Origin: Prochilodus magdalenae
Taxonomy: Eukaryota; Chordata; Actinopteri; Characiformes; Prochilodontidae
Assembly: GCA_024036415.1 (NCBI GenBank)
Contig: JAMWET010000554.1
Location: forward strand, 124,501 to 188,500
Length of the DNA: 64,000 bases
Reading direction: 5' to 3'
The notes beneath the pieces are model-generated. The model searched no databases. It was not told where the DNA came from and saw nothing but the letters and a program-made list of their open reading frames with translations. The translations under genes and the position numbers were made by a program. Below, piece after piece: positions 52,701 through 62,727 of this stretch. Numbering within the stretch: the stretch's first letter is position 1; each line of letters opens with the position of its first letter.

Positions 52701-55015
52701 ACGATGGAGCAGTGCTCGCCAATTGTTTAGCCGACATCTGCTTGTCAAAGTAACAGAACTGGCTGTCAGTGTTCTCCTCCAAGCATGCCGAGCTGCATTC
52801 ACTGCAATGTTCTGAATAAGTTCATGCAGACTGGCGTGGTAAGATCCTCAGCTAGAAGGAGTATGCTGAAGATTATGGCACTTCCAAGAATCAGTCGGTC
52901 ACTTAGTCAGTGACTCAGTAAAAGACAGCCGCTAAAAACAATCATAGGCTGTAATTCCAATAACAAGAACTCAAAAGAAATCAGAGAGTACACATGCACT
53001 GACAAATGTGATTACTGAGCTAACATCCAGCTCTATATACTGCATTTCCTAATCAGGTTTCTAGACTTAATCCGATCTTAGAAATCAGAATATGCTGTTT
53101 ACATGGCCACTTAACTGCATAAATATGATTACGATTGGCTTATAAAGTGGACAGATCCGCACTTGATAACTTGATCCACAAGAACACTGGCAAGCAGGAT
53201 GGGTCAAATGATGGGTTAGACAAAAGGAATTACAGAACAGGGCTTTCTGAACGCTTCAACTTATCATCTGATCAATCTCATCAATGCTTTGATGAACATC
53301 TCATATGTTGAGTCTCAGGCTGCAAGAATAGTTTGTTTAGATCTGACCATGCACTGATGCCATATGAAGGGATCATTAATTAACCAGAAACAACACAAAA
53401 TTGCACATGCTCATAATGCACTTCTTGTAATGGAAACACATGCTGTTTACTCCTCAATAAAGAGTCAACAGAGGAAATTAAACTGTATTAATTGTACAGG
53501 TGCATTTCTAATTAATAAACTACTTAAAAAATAGTGTTTTATGCTAAAACTGATACAAATCTGATGAAACCTCATACAGTTTATTACATAGCACAGTGAT
53601 TCTAAAGTAAGTATGTCTTAAGTAAAGGAACTAAAACATTAATGCACAAATTGCTGATATTAAAAGGCAATGAGCAAATGATGAAGCAGCTCACAATTGA
53701 CTTAATGTGCCTTTTGACAGAATTTAATATTTAAAATGGTTAATAATATACGAATGCAGCAGAAATAGGGTTGAGTGCTGCTTTATATAAAACCTTAAAT
53801 TAACAATATATACACAGTATTTACATTTACTTGGAAACTACATTTTTAGACATTGCTGTCAGATTATATCCACTTAACTGCCATCAAAGAAAGCTGAAGT
53901 AATTACAGCTATCTAGCCTTGACTCTCTCTGTAAATTGCAGATGAGTTGCAAATTAATGTTTGCATGATTAATCTGTCCACACCCACCATTTCTGCACGC
54001 ACCATCCTCATTTGTCACTCCCAAAGGAATACCCCAAATTACAGAATAACGTAGGAGCAATCTGCACAGATTGGTCATTATAGACCAGCAAATTCCAACT
54101 TCCTATCTCCCAGCTTAAAAATAAAACACCAGCAAAAATCAGTCAGTCAAGCAGCACTTTGTGACTCTGATTAATACGTAAAGGGTATTCACCGCTCTAC
54201 AATTCTCTAAAAGCTGATCAGTAGTTCTCAAACGCATTTAGTCATGTTGGGAGCTAGATACTGTAGACCCTCTGGGGGGACCCTGAGGACTGGTTTGAGA
54301 ACCGGATCTGTAAATGATTTAGTTATTATGAGGTTATTCACACTTGTAACAGAACAGTTTTGCCTAAATCAAATTTAAAATGTAAATGTCAAAGTCAGAA
54401 TACAAAAACATCATGAAAGTTTCAAACTATTTAGAATACCATCTGTTGTTGGATGGATTTGCCTTTGAAGATTTCACTCATCGGATAAGATACATTATTT
54501 TATTTATTTACCGGCTACAATAGCGGTATACACTACATTAGTGATGCAGCAAAATAAAGAGAGTCTGAAACCGAAATTTAGGATGAAAAATAGAAAACAA
54601 TAACAAAAAAGCTGGCAACAAATAATATAATAATATAATATAATAAATAAATATATCACTAAAATGGTGGTATGTAAAAAGAGAGGCAAGGGAAACTTTT
54701 TTTTATTTATTAAATTGTTTCAGCAATACTTTACGCAATTAACACTTCACTGTAGGCCTGCTTCTTTTTTTTGTTTTTACACGTTTTTAGCTTTTAGATT
54801 CAGTTTCAGAAACACTTTCAGTGGCCCAGATTTTGGTGCCTCCCCAGTGCTCATCTTATATTGCTTTTCTTTGGCTGAGGTGTGCTTACCCATACAGTGT
54901 TGTTGTTTTCTGTGCTTATGCTCTGTGCTGTGTCTGCGTGGGTGTCTTCACGTCCTGAGTGTACCATCGCCATGATCGCTCCTTCCTCCAAGTTTAGCAG
55001 ATTTCCTGTAGCCAC

Positions 55016-55062
<47 letters not shown>

Positions 55063-55993
55063 CACCATAAACAAACAATCCCAATCCCCTTCTACAAAAG
55101 CAGGAAAGTACATTTCAAACATAAACCTCTGAGATAACCCATACTTTCCTTCCCACACTTACATCCGTACACACATACAAAAGTGTGAGATTTTGCAATG
55201 TTTCACTAATGTTGACAGGTGAGAAGCACGTTATCTTCACAGATCTAACCTAGCTGTGCTGTATGATGTTTACAAACACAATATTAACATTTAAGATAAA
55301 CCATTTCAATATTACACAATTAGTTGTATTAAAATTACAATATTGATGTGTTTTCAATAGCAAATAGAACCAAGAATAAAAATTCTGCACTCAAATAAGA
55401 GCATAATTCCAATATCTCAATGGCTTTATTCAGACAGACAGCCCAAATTCGATTTGTGCGATCGGTGAGTCATCTCAAAACATCTGATCTAAGAAACACA
55501 TCCAAATTGCCTGCAGTCTGACTGTAATCAGTCTACCTGAGTGCTCATAGCACACCCTTATAGAGAAACATCAACCTACCGATCATGAGTGAACGGTCAG
55601 GTGAATGAAGGAATACTTATATGTGAATCATTTTTTAAGCAAACAAGATTTTATTTATATTTAATCTGTGATGTTATATTTCATTTTATTTAGAAAGCAA
55701 TTTATTCTGAATGTTTAACTATTTAAACTTTAGTTTATACCTGATTTGTACATTTAGCTATGCTAGAAAATGTAAGAAAGGTAACTGTATTATGTAAGAC
55801 CAATATATACTGTATTATGTAAGACCAACATATATACATATATACATTTTGTATGGTAAGCTCATGAACACAAGTACTAAAACAGTTCATTTTTCATGAT
55901 ATGTCACTGTTAAAAGCATATATTTAAACTCGGTAGTTCAAAAACCTGAAATGTTATATATATATACACACACATACACATACACATACACAC

Positions 55994-56076
<83 letters not shown>

Positions 56077-57884
56077 TATACATATACATATATATATATA
56101 TGATATGATATATATATATACATACATACATACATACATACATAGATGTGTGTATACATATATATATATATATGTGTGTGTGTGTTTTAGTACTTGTGTT
56201 CATGAGCTTACCATACAAAATGTGACTGAACCATATATAATACCGTGCAATACTAGTACAAAAAAAAGCTGTGATTTGACTTAACAAGTTTCTGGATGTA
56301 GGTCACATTAAATCTTCAGCCACTCGTGCATCAAAGAACTGTGCAGTTCTTCAGTACAGATTTGGTGAATGCCTTCCCTGGCACAATTCTGAGGAAAATT
56401 CTCTGTAGACTGGGATTTTACCCACTTCTGGTAGACCTGTATGACCGTACGCATCCATGCACCGGCAAAGTCAGCTAGACCTCAGCTAGACCCAGGACTG
56501 TAACAACCCTATTTTACAGAACTTTGACCTTTAACTCATACTTACAGCCAGCTTTCATTGTGCACATGCATAAGCGCTGTCTTTAAGGATAAGGATTTGG
56601 TCTTTTTTCGCTCATCATCCGCTGTTCAGATCATTGTGAAGGACAATAGATGACAGTCAAAGTACACAACCTTCACATTTATCTGTTTGCATCCTGCACT
56701 CAGAGTCTCCCTCGCCTCCCCATTAATGTCTGCCCATCTCTGAATCAGATTCAGCAGCTCCTCTTTCACAAGCAGAGCAATTACCAGTGGCTCTCTGGGA
56801 CAGTGAGAAAACGTGTTTGCGAGAAAGATGGCTCATGTTCATGACCTTTCTGATGGCTGTGTCTCTCATTCATGGGACACACACACTCAGGACTGCTAAG
56901 TCATCCTTCTCATATGACACAGAGGAAGCCAGCCTCCGTATGCTCTGTATTGTGTTTCATGTAGAAGTGAATCACTCACACAGGGCAAACTCTGTCCAAC
57001 CTCTCAATGCTTCCACTGTCTTACACCACTACACTGAATTGGCAGGGTTTTTTTTTTTTAAATACTGACAATTCAATTAATTCTTGCTGCACTTCCTAGG
57101 TTTATAATCACTGACTGTCCATAGATTGATCTTGTTTTTAGTATGTACCAACATACAGCTCTAGAAAAATGTAAGAGACCTCCTCAAAATGATAAGTGTC
57201 TCCAGGTTCTGGGTTTGTGTTAAACCAAAATTTTGCAGCTCTGTTTTATTCTTTATACTACTGGAAGCATGTCTCCCAAATTCCAGATCAGATATTGTAT
57301 TAGATCAGTTTATTTAGAAAATCACTAATGACTTTAATGTTTTGTTTTTAGAACCATGCTCGCTATGCATTTCACCCCAGCCACCGCTCACCAGTCTCTC
57401 TGTAGGTCACTTGAGGTCATCTTACGATGGTTTTAAGGGACATTTGAATGAGGTGGTGCTCATCACGGTCAGTAGAGAGTGGATTTGGCCCTCTGCCAGT
57501 CTGTAGCTGTGTTGTTCTGTGTGTTTGCGGCGTGTTTTTCTTATGAACCAGATGCTCACTGTATCTGCCAATAAAGCTAGAACCCAACCTTCTGTTCCTC
57601 ACTAAGAACCTGCTGTACATGTGGAGATGCTGATTTAGGAAGAAACTGGAGTGGTCTCTTATTTATTTCCAGAGCTGTACAGTGCTGAGAACAGTCCACC
57701 ATCCAGACAATTTCTGGTCAGTAATTTGGGGCTCCCTTTACATTCATGGGATGGGGGGGTGGATCAGGGTTCATACATTATGCAGATACAGTCAGACTAC
57801 AGTCTGTAGTCTGACAGTGAGTGGTGGTGGTGCTATGTGTGCATGAAGAATCTGATCAAAAGCATAAACTACATCGGCGTAAAG

Positions 57885-57915
<31 letters not shown>

Positions 57916-58345
57916 GTCTTTTAGAAACACCAGAGTGGAGAACGCACACCGTAAGAACAAAGAGTCCTTACATTAACCAAAGAAAAAAGGATCAGTCTTT
58001 AACAGACAAAGAGCATTTGAAGGAATAAATAAGACAGACAAAGAGAGGGAGAGAGAGAAATAAGACAAAAAGAGCAAACAAGAAAGAAAGAAAGAAAAAA
58101 AGAAATGAAAGAAAACAAGATAAAAAAGAAAGCAGAAGACGAGAAATCAGAGGAAGAAAAACAAAAGAGAAAGACAAAGAGAAAGAGAGAGAGGTATAGT
58201 GAGTGTAAACAGGAAGAAAAAAGAGAGGGAGGAAGAAAAGAAAGAGAGACAGACTCACCTCCTTCTTTCAGACTATCTAAGTTTTCTGGATGAGAATTAC
58301 TGGCCACTACTCCATCTGAACCCGACTTCACTCGCTTCTCTTTCT
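43742..58345 (-). CDS. ldlrap1: Low-density lipoprotein receptor adapter protein 1 (ARH), C-terminal half
   Basis: ARH links the LDL receptor tail to clathrin and AP-2 at coated pits. Four exons, 58345-58259, 55017-54890, 50389-50355 and 43886-43742 (stop codon TGA at 43744-43742), join in phase and reproduce the human C-terminal half. Segments are EKEKRVKSG (end of the PTB-linker helix), [11 protein letters not shown] (clathrin box LLNLE; human LLDLE), [19 protein letters not shown] (AP-2 beta2-appendage motif FxxLxxxR kept as F-S-R-L-A-E-C-R), [10 protein letters not shown] and [11 protein letters not shown]. The tail ends AEDTFGI. The N-terminal PTB domain that reads the receptor's NPxY signal is not in the window, so its exons must lie above 64000. 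The terminal intron is 6.5 kb and the gene spans over 14 kb here. Paralogue (a or b) not determined. Confidence 0.93.
45056..45500. mobile_element. Decayed element with 'acagtactatgtaaaaatctt' terminal repeats, carrying a nested fold-back fragment
   Basis: The left end gtacagtactatgtaaaaat with cttcagacacct and the right end caggtgcctaaaacttctgc are imperfect complements of each other, a terminus type I recognise from teleost DNA elements. A fold-back repeat fragment (45355-45470, copy D: gaaacagagagactacagcc, ggtaaatggagctgat) sits inside it. Confidence 0.55.
47590..47760 (-). mobile_element. tRNA-derived SINE (minus strand)
   Basis: Read on the minus strand, the head has ggctcagcaggtaa (A box, 47746-47732) and ggggtttgaatccc (B box, 47690-47677), with the spacing of an RNA polymerase III promoter. 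The trailing words cttgggcaagactcctaaca are typical of fish SINE bodies. Confidence 0.65.
47805..48255. repeat. Fold-back interspersed repeat, copy E
   Basis: Shares gtgttagtgtgtgtggtgct, gacacagcagtgctgct, gtccaccaaccaaaactatc and tggactacagtctg with the other copies. Confidence 0.75.
50390..54889 (-). other. ldlrap1 intron, no further exon seen
   Basis: AT-rich 4.5-kb intron. The part at 52960-53140 resembles 19430-19620 (old shared repeat). No gene inside. Confidence 0.45.
55018..55060. repeat. (CA)n microsatellite forming the 3' splice-site region of an ldlrap1 exon
   Basis: About 19 CA units at 55020-55058. On the transcribed (minus) strand this is a (GT)n tract ending in tag directly before the exon base 55017. 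Confidence 0.9.
55844..56223. repeat. 41-bp perfect inverted repeat flanking a compound (TA)n/(CA)n/(CATA)n microsatellite
   Basis: Bases 55844-55884 (containing ctcatgaacacaagtactaa) are the exact reverse complement of 56183-56223 (containing ttagtacttgtgttcatgag). The roughly 300-bp spacer includes dinucleotide and tetranucleotide runs at 55957-56182. Confidence 0.9.
57156..57677 (-). mobile_element. Internally deleted Tc1-type transposon
   Basis: The ends cagctctagaaaaa...taagagacc and ggtctctta...ccagagctg are inverted repeats, each flanked by TA, the target site of Tc1/mariner elements. The minus strand keeps a short transposase-like segment ([20 protein letters not shown]) that resembles the N-terminal DNA-binding region. 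At 522 bp it is far too short to be active. Confidence 0.7.
57885..57914. repeat. (CG/CA)n microsatellite
   Basis: gcgcgcgc followed by about ten CA units in an ldlrap1 intron. Confidence 0.9.
58020..58258. repeat. Polypurine (GA/GAAA-rich) tract beside an ldlrap1 splice donor
   Basis: About 240 nt almost entirely of A and G on the plus strand, ending next to the donor of the exon 58345-58259. On the transcript it appears as a long C/U-rich stretch starting just after the 5' splice site. Confidence 0.9.
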
Positions 58346-61186
58346 CTAAAAAAGGTGAACAAGAGAATACAGCAATTAGCCATTAGTGCTTAATAAACGA
58401 TTCATGATCAATTAATCAATACCACACCGATATGAAGAAACACACATACAGATTTGCATCTAAAAAAAACGCAGTCATATGTCAAAACAAATCTAAAACA
58501 AATCTAGACGTTTGCATGGATAGACTACGATCCTAAATGTTTCACACTCCACTACACAGAGAAAACTCATCACTTACAAAACACTGAAACCAACAGTCAA
58601 CAACAGTTCCAGCTGAAGATAAACTTACCAAGAACCATTAGAACACCAGTAAATTTAGCAGTCTGGATTTACCTAAAGAGTTCACTGATGTGACGGTAGC
58701 TAGTTCAGAGACTAATGCTGTTAGCTTCTGGCTTCGACAGAACATGCTTTTGTGCCAACCATCTTCATCTTAAAGATATATACAAGCTTTGCCTGAATCA
58801 ACACGATTCTCTGCAACTGCAGACATCTGTGAGTGGAGAAAATCATACTGTATTGTTTCAGCTAGTGAGTGTATTTCGATTAGGTCACTAGTACGTTTGG
58901 TTCTCCACACAAACTCTGCAGCAAGTACAGTTATTCAATACTATGTAAAAAAAAAAGAAAAGAAAAGAAAATAAGTAATTGCAGAATGTATAAACGTTTA
59001 GACATCCTTACAGTTTTACTAAATTTACACTCATTGTCAAAAGAATAGTTGCATAGTCATTCGTATTTCTTACAATGTGAAACCTACCCATTAAGTTTCA
59101 CTCCTGACGGCTGAATCCTTCTAGGTGAAACTATTTGTAAAACTACTATTTTGACGATGAGTGTACGTTAGGCCGTTATTGACTGATTAACCAGGTGAAC
59201 AACAGGACAATGATCAAAAACATACCTCAACATTCACCATGAACAACTTCAAGCACCTAAAACTCTAGCTTTCAAAATGGCCCTATGAGTGTCTATACAA
59301 AAATAAAATGACAAGAATAAAAAGCACTGACTAATATCTCTACTGTAAATTTTGGCAAATATAATGCAACTGCTCATTAACTGTTGCAGAAAAGTGGGGT
59401 TGTGTTTACTTATACTTCGAAAATGAATAATATGTGTAACACTGGCATGTGTGCCAAAATTTGAAGGAGAAAAAAAAAAAAAAAATCTTACGAGCTGTCT
59501 CTCAAACAGATGCACTTGGGAAAGCGAACTAGAATATGAACTGTTGCTCTCTTTGGTTCCTATTTACGATGGTTCTGTTTTTTAAATATGTAGTGGAAAT
59601 ATATAAATCTACTTACATTTCCTCTGCTTTTAGGGCCGTCACAAAATTTAGGACACCTAACTGTCATATAAATAATTAACGATAGTGATTAACGATTTTT
59701 AGTGTCTTTCCTTTGCTTGGTACAGGGATACTAGTATACTAGTAATATGCAGCTCCACACAAGAAACAGATTTGAGTAAAGAAGGATTCAAAAAGAACAC
59801 TCAGAATTTGAAGACGAATGGACAAACTTGTTTGCAAAATATCCATTATTAATTATATCCAGCTGGTTTCTTGATATGTTTACTTTGTGATTAGGAACTG
59901 TCGACCACCAAAAATTAAAGCAGCAAGTCTGCAATGTCACCTATATGTTTTCTTTAGTCTATACTAGAACATTTGTACACACAAAGACTGACAAGACGTT
60001 AACATGTTACACCAATAAAACTGGCATGGCGTGTGGTGTCTCTCTCGTTTCCATGTTGGTTGGCAACTTTTTAATTTGACACATGACCCCCAGCTGTACC
60101 CACACTGGTTTTACTGTCACGCCAGCCCCAAAGACTGAGGTGGGCTATACTAAAAACCCTCAACTGAGAAAACTAATTACTTTAAATCTTTTACAGTAGT
60201 TTCAGTGCAGTACAGTCGCCTAACGCTGTTGGAAAATAAAGTTTAAGTAAAACTGTTTGTCATGCCTAGTAACCAAGTAGGACCTATTTTGAAACACATT
60301 ATAATTTTGAATAGTAGTCTGTGACTGATGGTTAGTGGTCCATGTAGTTATAATTAACTGACAGAAATGTGTATTTTAGCACATGGCTGGATTGCTTGGT
60401 GCGTCTCTGAGCGGATAAATTCTTTTTTCCCTCTGAACCACAGTTCACAAAACCAACAACCACTTCTGTGCAAATTCAATGATATGCATACCTCGATGAG
60501 CTCGGAACAGGAACTTGTGGTTTATGGGTGTTTATCTGGAGAAAGGTGTGTTCAACAGCAGATAGATATAGTTCTCACAATACACACGCACAAAAATTAA
60601 AAAACTTACACGCACAGCTTTACTGCCTCTATAACTGAAGACGGGACATCAAACAAACTACCTAACCGTGCCTTAAGGCCATCATGAAAGACAGAAAGAG
60701 TAGCGGAACTAATCTTTACTTCGCACACACATACTGACAAGCTACGTAACTATCATTTACCGAGCAAAAATATACAAAAATTACAGGTGTGCTAAGGTTT
60801 CAAAACATATCATTTGCTACCCTGCCAACACGCCAAACACATGCACCCAGGTATTATTGAAATAACCTATACAGGTGAAATAACCTGCAAGTTACATGAT
60901 GTGTTTTAAAACAAACTGCTTTTGGAATGAGCCACAGTACAAAGGCAGACAATCAAAATGATCAAGTCTCTCGCAACCACTGTGGGATTTCTCACAAACT
61001 AATGCGACTTTAGGCCTAAACAAACATGGTATATAGTAGCACGGCTACCATTATGCTGACAGGTTTCACTTTCTGTACAGAAAAGGCAGAGAGGACAAAA
61101 ATGCGGATACAGGGCTTATACATACTGAAATGCTAGCTGTGGTATATGGAAGTGTAGGTATATGGAAGCATGGACTGGGCAATATA
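58346..61186. other. Upstream ldlrap1 intron, no further exon seen
   Basis: No sequence resembling the PTB-domain exons was found here on the minus strand. It contains the short MITE-like element at 59026-59165 and A-runs near 58946-58970 and 59469-59484. Confidence 0.45.
59026..59165. mobile_element. 140-bp MITE-like element, copy 3 of 3
   Basis: Left end tacactcattgtcaaaa and right end ttttgacgatgagtgta are inverted repeats of 17 bp with one mismatch. The interior cattaagtttcactcctgacg matches the copies at 25690 and 39388. Confidence 0.75.
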
Positions 61187-62725
61187 CAGTGGAGGAAATA
61201 CATATTTGATCCCTTGATGATTTTGTAAGTTTGCCCACTGACACAGATATGAACAGTCTATCATGTTAAGGGTAGGTTTATTTCAACAGTGAGAGATAGA
61301 ATATCAAAAAGAAAATCCAGAAAATTACATGGTTTAAAATATATAAATTTAATTGCATTTTGCAGAGAGAAGTAAGCATTTGATCCCCTACCAAACATTA
61401 AGAGTTCTGGCTCCTACAGACCAGTTAGATGCTCCTAATCAACTCGTTACCTGCATTAAAGACAGCTGTCTTAAATTGTCACCTGTATAAAAGACACCTG
61501 TCCACAGACTCAATTAATCAGTAAGACTCTAACCTCTCCAACATAGGCAAGACCAAAAGGCTTTCTCAGGATGTCAGGGACAAGATCATAGACCTGCACA
61601 AGGCTGGAATGGGCTACAAAACCTTAAGTAAGGTGCTGGGTGAGAAGGAGACACTGTTGGTGCCATTGTAAGAAAATGGAAGAAATACAAATACCGTCAA
61701 TCGACCTCGATCTGGGACTCAATGCAAAATCTCACCTGGTGGGGTATCCTAGACCATGAGGAAGGTGAGAAATCAGCCTAAAACTACACGGGGGGAACTT
61801 GTTAATGATCTTAAGGCAGCTGGGACCACAGTCACCAAGAAAACCATTGGTAACAAATTAAGCCCGTAATAATTTCAAATCCTGCAGTGCCAGCAAGGTC
61901 CCCCTGCTCAAGAAGGCACATGTACAGGCCCGTCTGAAGTTTGCCAATGAACACCTGGATGATTCTGAGAGTGATTGAGAGAAGGTGCTGTGGTCAGATG
62001 ACACAAAAATTGAGCTCCTTGGCCTTAATTTAACTCACCGTGTTTGGAGGAAGAGAAATGCTGTCTATGACCCAAAGAACACCGTCCCCACTGTCAAGCA
62101 TGGAGGTGTTTTGGGGCTGTTTCTCTGCTAAGGGCACAGAACTACTTAACTGCATCAATGGGAGAATGAATGAAGCCATGTAGTGTTAAATCCTGAGTGA
62201 CTTCCTGGGTCTTCCAGCACGACAATGACCCAAAACACACAGCCAAGGCAACAAAGGAGTGGCTCAAAGAGAAGCACATTAAGGTCATGGAGAGGCCTAG
62301 CCAGTCTCCAGACCATAATCCCGTAGAAAACTTATGGAGGGAGCTGAAGGTCAAAGTTGCCAAGCGACAGCCTCAAAATCATAATGCTTTAGAGATGATC
62401 TGCAAAGAGGAGTGGACTAAAATTCCTCCTGACATGCACGTAAACCTCATCATCAACTACAAAAAACGTCTGCCTGCTGTCCTTGCCAACAAGGGTTTTG
62501 CCATCAAGTATTAAGTCTTGTTTGCTAGAGGGATCAAATACTTATTTCTCTCTGCAAAATGCAATTAAATTAATATTTTATACCATGTAATTTTCTGGAT
62601 TTTCTTTCTGATATTCTATCTCTCACTGTTAAAAAAAAACCTACCCTTAAAATTATAGACTGTTCATATCTTTGTCAGTGGGCAAAGAAAATCAGCAAGG
62701 GCTCAAATATTTATTTCCTCCACTG
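61187..62725 (+). mobile_element. Tc1-type DNA transposon with long IR/DR ends (inactive)
   Basis: The element begins cagtggaggaaatacatatt and ends aaatatttatttcctccactg, with TA on both sides (61185-61186 and 62726-62727). The inverted ends are about 200 bp long. Inside each there is a second, direct-repeat-like word (catttgatccc near 61377; gggatcaaatac near 62531), the IR/DR architecture of fish Tc1 elements. Total length 1539 bp, normal for an autonomous copy, but the transposase frame is broken. Confidence 0.93.
61545..62514 (+). pseudogene. Tc1 transposase pseudogene
   Basis: The 5' part (from about 61555) corresponds to the helix-turn-helix region but is interrupted by stops and frameshifts, for example near 61668 and 61868. 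The last 105 codons (62197-62514) are open and include [11 protein letters not shown] and [13 protein letters not shown]. The Asp of HDN and the Glu of VENLW are 34 residues apart, matching the DD34E catalytic spacing of Tc1 transposases. Not expected to be functional. Confidence 0.9.
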
Positions 62726-62727
62726 TA

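Larger units (their letters stand above)
55018..58258 (-). other. ldlrap1 intron with microsatellites and a Tc1-type remnant
   Basis: Holds the large inverted repeat with TA/CA tracts (55844-56223), the transposon remnant at 57156-57677 and the polypurine tract at 58020-58258. Confidence 0.6.

Noticed and set aside
54890..55005. Start of the ldlrap1 clathrin-box exon at 55005 (acceptor ctacag).
   Set aside because: The acceptor at 55017 restores VATGNLL, which is conserved in human ARH; the inner site is kept only as a possible alternative.
55910..56287. Several overlapping minus-strand frames rich in Y, I, C and V.
   Set aside because: They are translations of TA/CA repeats within the inverted-repeat structure.
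57992..58331. Minus-strand frames rich in S, F and L following the ldlrap1 exon.
   Set aside because: Only the part at 58345-58259 is exon; the rest is read-through into the polypyrimidine intron start.
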